In this document: piece after piece, positions 1 to 6,803 of the stretch
How the letters are laid out: each line of letters starts with the position of its first letter
How positions within the stretch are numbered: the stretch's first letter is position 1
Virus record (IMG/VR): IMGVR_UViG_3300020129_000245
Location: 1 to 34,384 of that record
DNA from: a virus
Length of the DNA stretch: 34,384 nucleotides
Strand: one strand, 5' to 3'
Made by a program: the position numbers and the translations under genes
The notes under the pieces: generated by a model
The model's database searches: none
What the model was told of the DNA's origin: nothing
The model's input: only the letters and a program-made list of their open reading frames with translations

Positions 1-1
1 C

Positions 2-358
2 TCACGATTTGCTAAATCGTAGGCTGTCCGGCCGCAGCCAATGGTGCGCTGGGTCGAGCGGCAGCCCGCGCGCATCGCAGCCGCCGAAGACGAAGCGTTG
101 TTCACGCATCTGAGCGGTGTACCGGCGGCCTTTCTCCCGATGGCTTTGGTTGTCGTGGAGAGCGCACAGTGAGCGCAGGTTGGCGAGGGATAGCGCGAGG
201 TGGGGATGGGTTCGGGTGGGTTTGATGTGATCGACGCGGGCTTGGCCGGGGCCGGCGACGCTGACGCCGCAGACGGTGCAGCGGTAGCCGTCGCGCTGGA
301 GCGCGACTTGGCGCAGCCGCCGCCAGGCAGGCGAGTAGTAAAATCCGTAGGGGATCAT
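2..358 (-). CDS. HNH endonuclease
   Basis: This 118-residue protein has a complete HNH nuclease core. It shows a zinc-type CTVC pair near residue 28, then a V-D-H-I-K-P block holding the catalytic histidine, then N-L-R-S-L-C-A-L-H-D-N giving the Asn/His end of the beta-beta-alpha metal fold. I start it at the ATG giving MIPYGF; an upstream in-frame ATG at 490 would add a low-quality basic extension. In HK97-like phages an HNH protein encoded beside the terminase helps cut the packaging site. Here its stop codon lies at the very left edge, and the small terminase starts at the right edge in the same orientation, so the pair are probably neighbours across the window ends. Family call is firm; the packaging role is inference. 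Confidence 0.9.
   Translation of the reverse strand: MIPYGFYYSPAWRRLRQVALQRDGYRCTVCGVSVAGPGQARVDHIKPTRTHPHLALSLANLRSLCALHDNQSHREKGRRYTAQMREQRFVFGGCDARGLPLDPAHHWLRPDSLRFSKS
4..20. repeat. Hairpin at the left end of the window
   Basis: A perfect 7-bp inverted repeat, ACGATTT-N3-AAATCGT, overlaps the last codons and stop of the HNH gene. It lies in the short stretch that would separate HNH from the small terminase if the window ends join. It could be a weak terminator or part of a packaging (cos) site. No T-tract follows in the minus direction inside the window. Confidence 0.4.
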
Positions 359-538
359 TGCAGAATGCCCCGGCGCCGCCTTGGCGGCCCGGTGGCGAGA
401 TGGTGCTGCATCACGGGGGTAACGCAGCACCGAAGTTCGGGAGGTAATCACTTGATGAGGCAAATGGCCGCGATGACAATTCGCGACCATCGGAAATTCC
501 CTACTCCATCGGGAATCGGGTTGTCAACACAAAATCGG

Positions 539-940
539 CTAGCCGGCATCGGCCGAACCACCCGATGTTGTGGCGTTGAGCCGAGCCAGCCGGGAGGCCG
601 CCAATTTACGCGAGTGTGCGAGTTGTGTTTTAAGTCGGTCGATCTTAATGGCATAGTCGTCGCGTTGTTGCGTCACGTAATCGCCCCATAGAAAAATGGC
701 GATATCCGCCTCGATGTTTCGGGTTTTCTTCCATTGCCCACAATAATGATTGGTTGTTACATCGAGCCATAGTGGATTCAGAGTGCACAATGCGGCGCAA
801 TGTTTGTTCGTTTCACGAATTAACTTCCTCACGTCCCGACGACCGAATTTGTCCCATTCATTCACTGGCTTCCAATCTGGGATTATCTTCAATTGATTAA
901 ACGCGGCATGTTTGCAGGTCAGGCAGCCTTTCACGTTCAC
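539..940 (-). CDS. Small CxxC...CGxW putative zinc protein
   Basis: This 133-residue protein starts at a GTG that overlaps the stop of the upstream gene by four bases (GTGA), the same coupling seen through this operon. Cysteines fall in a zinc-ribbon-like layout: C6-x-x-C9, then C48 and C52, then Y-C67-G-Q-W. The C-terminal third (after about residue 95) is rich in Lys, Arg and Ala and looks helical. No known family is recognised. The same CxxC...CGxW layout recurs in the 86-residue protein at 9999-10259. Function is unknown; metal binding is inference from the cysteine pattern. Confidence 0.65.
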   Translation of the reverse strand: MNVKGCLTCKHAAFNQLKIIPDWKPVNEWDKFGRRDVRKLIRETNKHCAALCTLNPLWLDVTTNHYCGQWKKTRNIEADIAIFLWGDYVTQQRDDYAIKIDRLKTQLAHSRKLAASRLARLNATTSGGSADAG

Positions 941-1392
941 CGCCGCAGATTGAGCGTGGCGAGGGCTCGGATTGCGGCGATTGTCCAGGCCCGCGCGGTC
1001 TTCGGATCGACGCCGAGGCGGGCGCCGAGATAGCGCCAGCTTGCGTCGTCGGCGAGGCAGGCTTCGAGCAGCCACAGTGCGAATGGCCCAAGGTTGGCGC
1101 GCACGCCGTCGAGCCGTGCCAGTGCGTCGGCCCGCCGTGCCAGCGCCGGTCCTGGGGATCTTCCCTGCGGTTCGCGGTCCCAGCTACGGGTCGGCAGCAT
1201 CGCGGCGCGGGCCGCTTCCATCGTCGCGCGCAGGCGCACCGCCGCTGACCATTCGTGGGGCGTGATGGCCCCGTCGAGCAGCAGCCGGTCGAGGCGCGTT
1301 CGCACGCGCCAGTACGGCCGCCAGGCGCCGAAATCGATCGCAGGCGGCTCGAGGCCGTGGTGCTGGCGGAAGAACGGCGATGGCGCGGTCAT
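937..1392 (-). CDS. Helix-turn-helix protein, possible late regulator
   Basis: I start this 151-residue protein at the ATG that overlaps the stop of the DUF1376 gene by four bases (ATGA). Residues 118-143 (SWRYLGARLGVDPKTARAW and following) fit a helix-turn-helix like those in sigma-factor region 4 or DUF6362-type phage proteins. The N-terminal half is rich in Arg and Ala and aromatic residues. It sits near the end of the early operon, two genes before HNH and, across the joined ends, before the terminase. That position would suit a regulator or antiterminator of late genes, but this is inference. The exact family is uncertain. Confidence 0.7.
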   Translation of the reverse strand: MTAPSPFFRQHHGLEPPAIDFGAWRPYWRVRTRLDRLLLDGAITPHEWSAAVRLRATMEAARAAMLPTRSWDREPQGRSPGPALARRADALARLDGVRANLGPFALWLLEACLADDASWRYLGARLGVDPKTARAWTIAAIRALATLNLRR

Positions 1393-2159
1393 TTCCCGGC
1401 TCCGTTGCGCATCTGGCGCGCCTCGGCGGCCAGCGCATCCGGCGCGCGGCAGCCGGCTTCGCTCGGCGGCGGTCCCCAAAAGCTGCTCCAGAATCCGCGC
1501 TCGACCCAGGCCCGACATCGCTGCTCCCAGGGTGGCTCGGGCAGGGCGTCGCCGTCGCTCCGCTTCCGTTTCGAAACGCGTTTCACAAAAAGCCCCCCCA
1601 CGGGGGGTTTGGGGGGTATATCTTCTGTCTCGTAGCGTCTCGTATCGTCCCTTACGCGTTCAGAAACGGTTTCGAAACGCGTTTCATACTGCGTTTCGTA
1701 CGGCGTTTCATCGCCACCTATGCTATTGTTTTCATTAGGACACGCATCTTTTCTACCGCGCCATTTTGCTAAGCGTGCGCGGTCTGCGTCGCGACGCTCT
1801 TCATAATTTTGCCTCATTTTTTTTGCTCGAAGAACCTCGACGCAGAGGAACCGATGATACAGCCGACCATCGGAACAGAGTTCAAAACCATGTAAGGCAA
1901 CCTGACGTACTTTTGCCCATCGCCGGCCGGTGCCGGAGAAGGACGCCAGCACTTTGTCGTCGTTCGGGAGCGAACCCGCTGGAACCTGCTTCCAGGCGCG
2001 GCACCAGAGCATCAGCGCGGCCCAGCATTCCTCTGGCGAGCCCGTCGCCACTAGTTCACTCGCGAGCAGATGCTCGACGTTCAGCATAAAGCCGGCGAGG
2101 TTGCTGACATCGGTATCGGCCGGGACGAAAGGATCGGGCTGCATGGGCACCGCCTTCAT
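1389..2159 (-). CDS. DUF1376-like replication-region protein
   Basis: This 256-residue protein resembles the DUF1376 (YdaU-like) family. The N-terminal domain, about residues 20-125, contains L-N-V-E-H-L-L-A-S-E, E-E-C-W-A-A-L-M-L-W-C-R-A-W and L-P-N-D-D blocks, followed by a basic RLAKWRGRK stretch. The start is the ATG overlapping the DnaA-like gene stop (ATGA). The C-terminal half is low-complexity and includes a four-residue repeat ([YF]-E-T-x, four times) encoded by 12-bp DNA repeats, and a P-P-K-P-P-V-G-G segment encoded by G/C runs. DUF1376 genes often sit among phage replication genes. The embedded repeats resemble origins that lie inside initiator genes such as lambda O. Direct function is unproven. 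Confidence 0.75.
   Translation of the reverse strand: MKAVPMQPDPFVPADTDVSNLAGFMLNVEHLLASELVATGSPEECWAALMLWCRAWKQVPAGSLPNDDKVLASFSGTGRRWAKVRQVALHGFELCSDGRLYHRFLCVEVLRAKKMRQNYEERRDADRARLAKWRGRKDACPNENNSIGGDETPYETQYETRFETVSERVRDDTRRYETEDIPPKPPVGGLFVKRVSKRKRSDGDALPEPPWEQRCRAWVERGFWSSFWGPPPSEAGCRAPDALAAEARQMRNGAGK
1568..1709. repeat. 12-bp iterons and 18-bp repeats; candidate origin
   Basis: Inside the DUF1376 gene, GTTTC begins four consecutive 12-bp units at 1669, 1681, 1693 and 1705 (consensus near GTTTCRTACNGC). The 18-bp sequence GTTTCGAAACGCGTTTCA occurs exactly at 1568-1585 and again at 1669-1686, and contains nested palindromes. Between the two clusters lies a run of seven or more C followed by six G. 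Iterons within the gene next to an initiator are typical of phage origins, and the adjacent gene encodes a DnaA domain IV protein. Origin function is inference. Confidence 0.5.
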
Positions 2160-2479
2160 GGCTGGTTCAACGGCAGCGTTGTCTGGCCTGGGTTGCTGAG
2201 ACGGCCGCGCAGCTCGGCGACGACCTCGGCGAGGTCGTGGTCCCTCTCGATCAGCGCGGCGATCGTCTTGCAGGCGTGGATCACGGTCGCGTGATCGCGC
2301 CGGCCGAACAATTCGCCGATCATCGTTGTCGAGGCCGGCGTCAATTCGCGCGCCAGGAACATGGCGATCTGCCGCGGCCGCGCGACGGCACGCGCATTGC
2401 GGTGCGACAGCATGTCGATGCGGGAGAGCCCGAAGCGCTCGCAGACGGCGGCCTGGATGTCGGCGACGTGCGGCGTCAT
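2156..2479 (-). CDS. DnaA domain IV (DNA-binding) only protein
   Basis: This 107-residue protein consists of little more than the C-terminal DNA-binding domain of the bacterial initiator DnaA. Residues 5-30 match the first helices (V-C-E-R-F-G-L-S). RDHATVIHA at 61-69 matches the DnaA signature that contacts the DnaA box, preceded by the helix [10 protein letters not shown]. The AAA+ ATPase domain III and the DnaB-loading domain I are absent. It is sandwiched by four-base overlaps with bet upstream and DUF1376 downstream. A plausible role is binding the iterons in the next gene to recruit or block host replication proteins. Domain identity is strong; role is inference. Confidence 0.9.
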   Translation of the reverse strand: MTPHVADIQAAVCERFGLSRIDMLSHRNARAVARPRQIAMFLARELTPASTTMIGELFGRRDHATVIHACKTIAALIERDHDLAEVVAELRGRLSNPGQTTLPLNQP

Positions 2480-3405
2480 TTGTCGGCCTCCTGCAATGGC
2501 GGCAGGCCGAAAGGGTTGTCTGCGGTCTTGGCGGTGTGCTGGAACACCTTGAGATGCGGGCGGATACTGTTGCGCTCGGGCTGTGACAGGCCGAGCCAGA
2601 AATCGCGAAACGCTTCGGTGCCGCGCAGTGACGCGGAGCGTGCTTCATCGAGGATGTCGCGCTCCGGCGGCGGCTCGGTTGCACTGAACATGTCACCGAC
2701 GATTTCACCCGTTTCTGCATCAACTGTTTCGCTGGTGACAGAAGCGGTGACAGAAGCGAATTTATCGAGTTCTGGCAAGGTGTTGGATGGCGTCGGCCCC
2801 GCATCGCGCGGATTATCGGCTTGTGCCATTTCGTCGTTGGTATAGAGGCCGCCCAGCTCCTGCGGAAAGGCTTTGCGGAGCGCCAACGCCTCGGCGCACT
2901 TGGCGATCATTACATCCGGCATGGTTGCCCACATGCGGACGAGAGTGCCATCTTTGCGGCGTTGCGCGTAACTGTCGAACCGCGCCACTGCCCAGCACGG
3001 CTCGGTGAAGTTCTGTCGGATCACGGCGACTTTGGCCGCTTTTGGCGGCTCCTTGGCGAGCCATACGTCATGCCAGGCGCCATCCTCGGCGCACCACATC
3101 GGGCCGAGCTGCCCGGTATATTTCCCGGTGCGCTCGGCGATCAGGCGCAGTCCGTCGATCGAAGTTTGTATCGCCATGACCTCGCGTCCTTGGCCGGCGT
3201 CATAGCGTTTTATGGCGTGGATCTGCCGCGAGAACGGATCGAGCCCGGTGCGTCGGCATTGCTGCAGGAAGAGCTGCAGCTCGTCATGGGTTGCGCCCTT
3301 GCAGATTGTCCGCTTTATCAGTTCAACTTGATCCTGGGTGAACTGCGTCGTGTGTTGGATTGCCGGGGAATTGTGCGGCAGTGTCACCACTTCATTCTGT
3401 GGCAT
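2476..3405 (-). CDS. bet: Bet/RecT-family single-strand annealing protein
   Basis: This 309-residue protein matches phage Bet recombinases over about residues 20-205. Key blocks are [22 protein letters not shown] near 41-61, [15 protein letters not shown] near 80-94, and [16 protein letters not shown] near 165-180. Bet coats and anneals complementary single strands made by a partner exonuclease. That partner is the next gene upstream, whose 3' end overlaps this gene by 14 bases. The C-terminal 100 residues are acidic and variable, as is usual for the family. Confidence 0.93.
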   Translation of the reverse strand: MPQNEVVTLPHNSPAIQHTTQFTQDQVELIKRTICKGATHDELQLFLQQCRRTGLDPFSRQIHAIKRYDAGQGREVMAIQTSIDGLRLIAERTGKYTGQLGPMWCAEDGAWHDVWLAKEPPKAAKVAVIRQNFTEPCWAVARFDSYAQRRKDGTLVRMWATMPDVMIAKCAEALALRKAFPQELGGLYTNDEMAQADNPRDAGPTPSNTLPELDKFASVTASVTSETVDAETGEIVGDMFSATEPPPERDILDEARSASLRGTEAFRDFWLGLSQPERNSIRPHLKVFQHTAKTADNPFGLPPLQEADK

Positions 3406-4312
3406 AGTCGTTCTCCTCGGTGACAGATTTCACGCGCAGCACGCGGATGGTCGCGGCGGGGATGACGGTTTCGCGCCGCTGCCACGAGCGAAACGAGATG
3501 TTCCAGCCGGGGAGCCAGCCGGTCATAGCGCGGCCCATGCGGTTTTTGATCTGGTAGTCGATCTCTTTAAGCCGCTTATCGGCGGCGCTGGTCGTGGCCT
3601 TCAAGCTGGCGCGCTCGGTGAGAATGGCCGGCAGCTCGTTGTCGCCGCTAAGGTCTTTGTGGCTGCCGTCGTCGAGGTCGGCGACGAGTTCGGCGCTCGG
3701 GGCGGCCTGGGGTATTTGGGCGCCGCTGTCCCATGCCGCCCACCACTCGGCGACGGCGGCCAATATGCGGCCCTCCGCGGCCGCGTGGCGCGGCACATCG
3801 AAGTAGTGCACCGGATAGGAGGGATTGCAGACCATCACCGCCAGGACGCCCCAGGCGCGCCCGGTGACAATGATTTCGGTCAACGTCTGGAGCACATAGG
3901 CGAGCGGCGCCCGGCCGTGCCAGCTATCCCATTGCTGCGGCGAGCAGGTTTTGACCTGGATCAGCCCGTCGTCATTGGCCCAATAATCGGGCGTGCAGCC
4001 GAGGCGGTGCTCTGGAAGCCGGTGATAGGTCGTCGCCTTGATCAGCAGCCATTCCGGGCGCTCTTCGCTGATCGCAGCGGCAACCGCCGGCTCCAGGATG
4101 CGGCCGCGGCGCATGGCGGGGCTATCTGGTGGGATGTATCCGGCGCCGCCGCCGCCTTCACCATGCATGATGCGCGCGAGGTCGTCGCGCGTCAGGTACG
4201 GATGCAGATCAAAGAGCGCGGCGATGCGGCTGGCGGTAATGTCCTTCTCGCGCCAGGTGAGCCAGTCGCCGAGCGATGTTATTTCGCGGACTTCGCGCGC
4301 CGGCTCGGTCAT
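3392..4312 (-). CDS. YqaJ/lambda-exonuclease-type recombination nuclease
   Basis: This 306-residue protein has the PD-(D/E)xK fold of YqaJ-type viral recombinases: R-R-G-R-I-L-E74-P early, then G-C-T-P-D109-Y, then L-I-Q119-V-K121, and a Q142-containing helix (A-Y-V-L-Q-T-L) like the QxxxY motif. Family members chew one strand of linear double-stranded DNA so that the annealase can load, and the bet gene follows immediately. The usual acid two residues before the lysine is Gln here. The start ATG overlaps the upstream gene by four bases. The C-terminal third resembles a helical extension ending in a basic S-W-Q-R-R-E-T stretch. Confidence 0.85.
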   Translation of the reverse strand: MTEPAREVREITSLGDWLTWREKDITASRIAALFDLHPYLTRDDLARIMHGEGGGGAGYIPPDSPAMRRGRILEPAVAAAISEERPEWLLIKATTYHRLPEHRLGCTPDYWANDDGLIQVKTCSPQQWDSWHGRAPLAYVLQTLTEIIVTGRAWGVLAVMVCNPSYPVHYFDVPRHAAAEGRILAAVAEWWAAWDSGAQIPQAAPSAELVADLDDGSHKDLSGDNELPAILTERASLKATTSAADKRLKEIDYQIKNRMGRAMTGWLPGWNISFRSWQRRETVIPAATIRVLRVKSVTEENDYATE

Positions 4313-4683
4313 GGCGCCGGCCTCCGCGGATCATTGTGAGTCCAAAAACCGCGTTGGACGCATACGGCCCAGATTTCGCGGTAGCACTTAGGGCCGAAAT
4401 TCGGTAGCCGGTGCAGTTCGGCTCGCGTTAGTGCAGCAACCTCTGAGAGCATGGTCGGAGGTTTCGAGTCTTTGGGCCAATTCCACACTCCGAAACAATT
4501 ACGGATGCGAACCGCGAGATGGCTGTGTTTGAACGCCTCATAAAGTTCGACGTCGTTTGGCTCGTGCCTCGGTTCTATTATCTGCCGTAGCCGTTTAAGC
4601 CCATCGCAACTATGCTCCATCTCCGCGATTAGCTTGTCCAGCATCGGGATCGCCGTGTCCATCTCGCGGACGGGCTCAGTCAT
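4309..4683 (-). CDS. RNA polymerase alpha-CTD-like helix-hairpin-helix protein
   Basis: This 124-residue protein is the first gene of the leftward early operon. Residues 79-105 (L-S-E-V-A-A-L-T-R-A-E-L-H-R-L-P-N-F-G-P-K-C-Y-R-E-I) closely resemble the C-terminal domain of bacterial RNA polymerase alpha subunit, which binds UP-element DNA and activators. The rest (1-78) shows a helical region with charged residues and no known domain. It starts MTEPVRE, nearly the same as the next protein ([10 protein letters not shown]). A regulator that competes with or mimics alpha-CTD at promoters is possible; so is a plain DNA-binding HhH protein. Confidence 0.75.
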   Translation of the reverse strand: MTEPVREMDTAIPMLDKLIAEMEHSCDGLKRLRQIIEPRHEPNDVELYEAFKHSHLAVRIRNCFGVWNWPKDSKPPTMLSEVAALTRAELHRLPNFGPKCYREIWAVCVQRGFWTHNDPRRPAP

Positions 4684-4746
4684 GGCGCGGCCCGCTTTTC
4701 AGCGACATTTTTGTAAGGGCCGTCTCTGTGCCATTTTATTTTTTCC

Positions 4747-4815
4747 GATACGGGATTGACGACTAATGGATACGGGGAGTAGCCTTTTATATACGGGGTT
4801 GGTACACCCCGTATC
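4747..4815. promoter_or_regulatory. Repeated TACGGGG operator sites between divergent units
   Basis: Four copies of a 9-bp motif lie in the 146-bp gap between the leftward early operon and the plus-strand cassette. GATACGGGA is at 4747, GATACGGGG at 4769, TATACGGGG at 4790, and an inverted copy CCCCGTATC at 4807-4815. Spacings of 22 and 21 bp place the first three on one face of the helix. The last two form TATACGGGG-N8-CCCCGTATC. On the minus strand the motif overlaps an AT-rich TATATAAAAGG that could be a -10 region. Binding protein unknown. Confidence 0.6.
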
Positions 4816-4829
4816 CAACGGAGGAAATA

Positions 4830-5990
4830 ATGTCTTATCCTGCTATACGTTCTAGCCAAGAAGACGGTTTGGAATGCTATCTGCTCTCGCTGCGCCCTTC
4901 GACATTGTTCGCTTTCCTGCGCCACGATCCGCGTTCGGCGCACTGGAAATCGCTCACGCCATGGTTGCGTGGCATTTACGAAACCAAACAGCGGGAAACC
5001 AAGACCGCCCGTATCACCGCCCTTGAGGACTACATTCTCAATCGCGTGATGGACCCTGGGAAGATTGGCGCTTTGCCCCCGATCTCGGTCTTCCAGTTCC
5101 AGCCGTTCGACGCCTCCTGTCTGACGTGCGTTAGTGGCGTCAGGTACGAGATCGAGGACAGCGATGCCGAGGTCGAGCGCGTGCTGATTGACGGGCTGGC
5201 TCGCGTCACGGCTGCTCAGGCTGTGCGCGAGCGATTGCAGGTCGAGAACCCGCAGGCGTTCGACCATTTCAACAACACGTTCCGCTTTACCGTGGCGTTG
5301 TATGTGCCCACAACTGGCCGGCTGTCCCCGGATATTGCGGGGCAGTTGTTCGCCGACTTTAACAGTTATGCGTGGCCGGTCCCGGCCGCGACGACCGTGG
5401 CGAACGACATCTACAACCCCTATCGCGCGATTGCACGGAAGGTCGCTGAGTCCGATATTCTGCGACGCTACGGAGGGTTGAAGATCGGTAAGGCGAAGCT
5501 CGGGCGGAAGGATGTTAATTTCACGACCGAGGTCACGATGGCGCAATTCTGCAAGATCGTGATTGAGGGCGGGGCAGGGTACGGCAGCCTCAATAAGCCG
5601 GTGCCCAACGCCAAGGTTTCCGGTGTCGATCAGGATGCCGTCGCCGCCAAGATTGTAAGCTTCATTAGCGGTCTTGAAGCGGCCATGGGTGCCGACAAGT
5701 TCGCCGATACCGGCGCACTGTTTCGCACCGCCCACGGCTTCTATGCGCTGGCGATTCTCTTGCATGACATCGGCGAGGGATTGACGACCCAGGTGCAAGC
5801 CGTGCCCGCGCTTGCCGCCATTGATTGGACTTGGAACAACCCGGAGTTTCAGTCCAACATTGGCAGGAATGTTGGGGGCACTGGATGGCGCATGAATACC
5901 GGCTCGGCGACGATGTGGTGGCTGGTTCAGTATTGCCGGGCAAAGAGTGGGGTCGCGCTGCCGAACGCTACGGTTGTTCGCGCCGCATAG
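4830..5990 (+). CDS. DndB/DGQHR-like protein
   Basis: This 386-residue protein starts at an ATG six bases after a strong GGAGG. Two blocks resemble the DndB/DGQHR family: V-L-I-D-G-L-A-R-V-T-A-A at 118-129, where family members have DGQHR or DGQQR, and Q-L-F-A-D-F-N-S-Y-A-W-P-V at 172-184, matching the family pattern of a short acidic-Phe/Asn helix. DndB proteins are linked to phosphorothioate DNA modification, mainly as regulators. No dndACDE genes are present here. It is followed by an adenine methyltransferase on the same strand, suggesting a DNA-modification or anti-restriction cassette. The match is by motif only, and the DGLAR variant lacks the usual QH. Confidence 0.55.
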   Translation: MSYPAIRSSQEDGLECYLLSLRPSTLFAFLRHDPRSAHWKSLTPWLRGIYETKQRETKTARITALEDYILNRVMDPGKIGALPPISVFQFQPFDASCLTCVSGVRYEIEDSDAEVERVLIDGLARVTAAQAVRERLQVENPQAFDHFNNTFRFTVALYVPTTGRLSPDIAGQLFADFNSYAWPVPAATTVANDIYNPYRAIARKVAESDILRRYGGLKIGKAKLGRKDVNFTTEVTMAQFCKIVIEGGAGYGSLNKPVPNAKVSGVDQDAVAAKIVSFISGLEAAMGADKFADTGALFRTAHGFYALAILLHDIGEGLTTQVQAVPALAAIDWTWNNPEFQSNIGRNVGGTGWRMNTGSATMWWLVQYCRAKSGVALPNATVVRAA

Positions 5991-6007
5991 CAGCACTACC
6001 TTTGCGG

Positions 6008-6053
6008 AGAGAAAGCGGCCGCTAATTCGACCGGAAACGCGGCCGCTTTCTCT
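6008..6053 (+). terminator. Strong hairpin between DndB-like gene and methyltransferase
   Basis: A perfect 15-bp stem (6008-6022 paired with 6039-6053) encloses a 16-base loop. Each arm contains the 8-bp palindrome GCGGCCGC. It lies just after the DndB-like stop codon and is followed by TTACCTTT rather than a clean T-tract. It may be a partial terminator or an RNA stabiliser that sets the ratio of the two cassette genes. Confidence 0.55.
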
Positions 6054-6080
6054 TACCTTTAATAGAGGAACACGGACGGT

Positions 6081-6731
6081 ATGCACTGTATAAGTTGTGG
6101 GGCGGCTCTGCCGCCCTCTATCACTAAGCCGCGCAAGTTTTGTGATAACGCCTGCCGAAAGACACACAATCGGAAGAACATTCGGGAAGAAGGCAGGAAT
6201 GAATGGTATAGCCCGCAGAACGTAGTGGATGCCGCTCGGCGGGTTATGGGCGGTATCGATCTCGACCCAGCGAGTTGCTATCACGCTAACGAGGAGATCG
6301 TCCGCGCTAGGGGCTACTACACGCGAGCCGACGACGGACTGACGCTGCCATGGCGCGGCCGGGTGTGGCTCAATCCGCCTTACGACACCTTCGCTCCAAA
6401 ATTCTTTGTTAAATTCTGCGAGGAATACGAAGCCCGCCGCACTCCAATGGGATGCCTCCTCCTTGGCGTGCATCACTTGACGACAAAGTGGTTTCAGCGC
6501 GTCGAACAATTTGCCGCGATCTTGTGCTTGCCCGCCGGTCGGCTGAAATTCACCGGACGCCTCGCGCATGGGAATCCACCCATGCACGGCAGCGCGATAC
6601 TCGGGGTTGGGGTTAACCCGGATCTTTTCCGAAGCGAGTTCGGGGAGATCGGAATCATATTGGAGTTGCAGGCGAGGGAAGCCGCTGCAATAGCGCCTAC
6701 CCCGCTCGTGCTTGTATCCAATCATCGCTAA
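6081..6731 (+). CDS. dam: Phage-type DNA N-6-adenine methyltransferase with zinc-finger head
   Basis: This 216-residue protein has the Dam-family layout found in phages. NPPY at 98-101 is the catalytic motif that holds the adenine amino group, and I-D-L-D-P-A-S at 59-65 is the block typical of this family. An N-terminal C3-x-x-C6...C21-x-x-x-C25 cluster resembles a zinc finger (C-D-N-A-C-R), which not all members have. An AGAGGA ribosome site lies 12 bases upstream. It probably methylates phage DNA to block host restriction or to alter gene control. It shares a plus-strand cassette with the DndB-like gene and runs against the flanking early genes. Confidence 0.9.
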   Translation: MHCISCGAALPPSITKPRKFCDNACRKTHNRKNIREEGRNEWYSPQNVVDAARRVMGGIDLDPASCYHANEEIVRARGYYTRADDGLTLPWRGRVWLNPPYDTFAPKFFVKFCEEYEARRTPMGCLLLGVHHLTTKWFQRVEQFAAILCLPAGRLKFTGRLAHGNPPMHGSAILGVGVNPDLFRSEFGEIGIILELQAREAAAIAPTPLVLVSNHR

Positions 6732-6766
6732 TCGCGCCCGTATCACCGTCCCTCTCTACAAAACTC

Positions 6767-6786
6767 GGTGCCGTGCGCCGGGCACC
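6767..6786. terminator. Weak hairpin between convergent genes
   Basis: GGTGCC-N8-GGCACC lies in the 72-bp gap where the methyltransferase gene and the RuvC-like gene end facing each other. ATTT follows the stem on the plus strand. Its position suits a terminator, but the stem is short. Confidence 0.3.
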
Positions 6787-6803
6787 ATTTCGGGCCGCAC
6801 AAC

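Noticed and set aside
359-490. A 44-residue extension of HNH from the ATG at 490
   Set aside because: The extension is basic and low-complexity, while the ATG at 358 begins directly before the HNH fold.
2160-2804. A long N-terminal extension of the DUF1376 frame
   Set aside because: The extra part overlaps the DnaA-like and bet genes in another frame and is Arg/Pro-rich; the ATGA start at 2159 fits the operon.
3338-4339. A 333-codon plus-strand frame opposite the exonuclease gene
   Set aside because: It is the antisense of the exonuclease, has no recognisable domain and lacks a ribosome site.
4680-6746. A 688-codon minus-strand frame
   Set aside because: It is antisense to two well-supported plus-strand genes, has no domain, and its composition follows from their codon bias. 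Only its last residues lie outside them.
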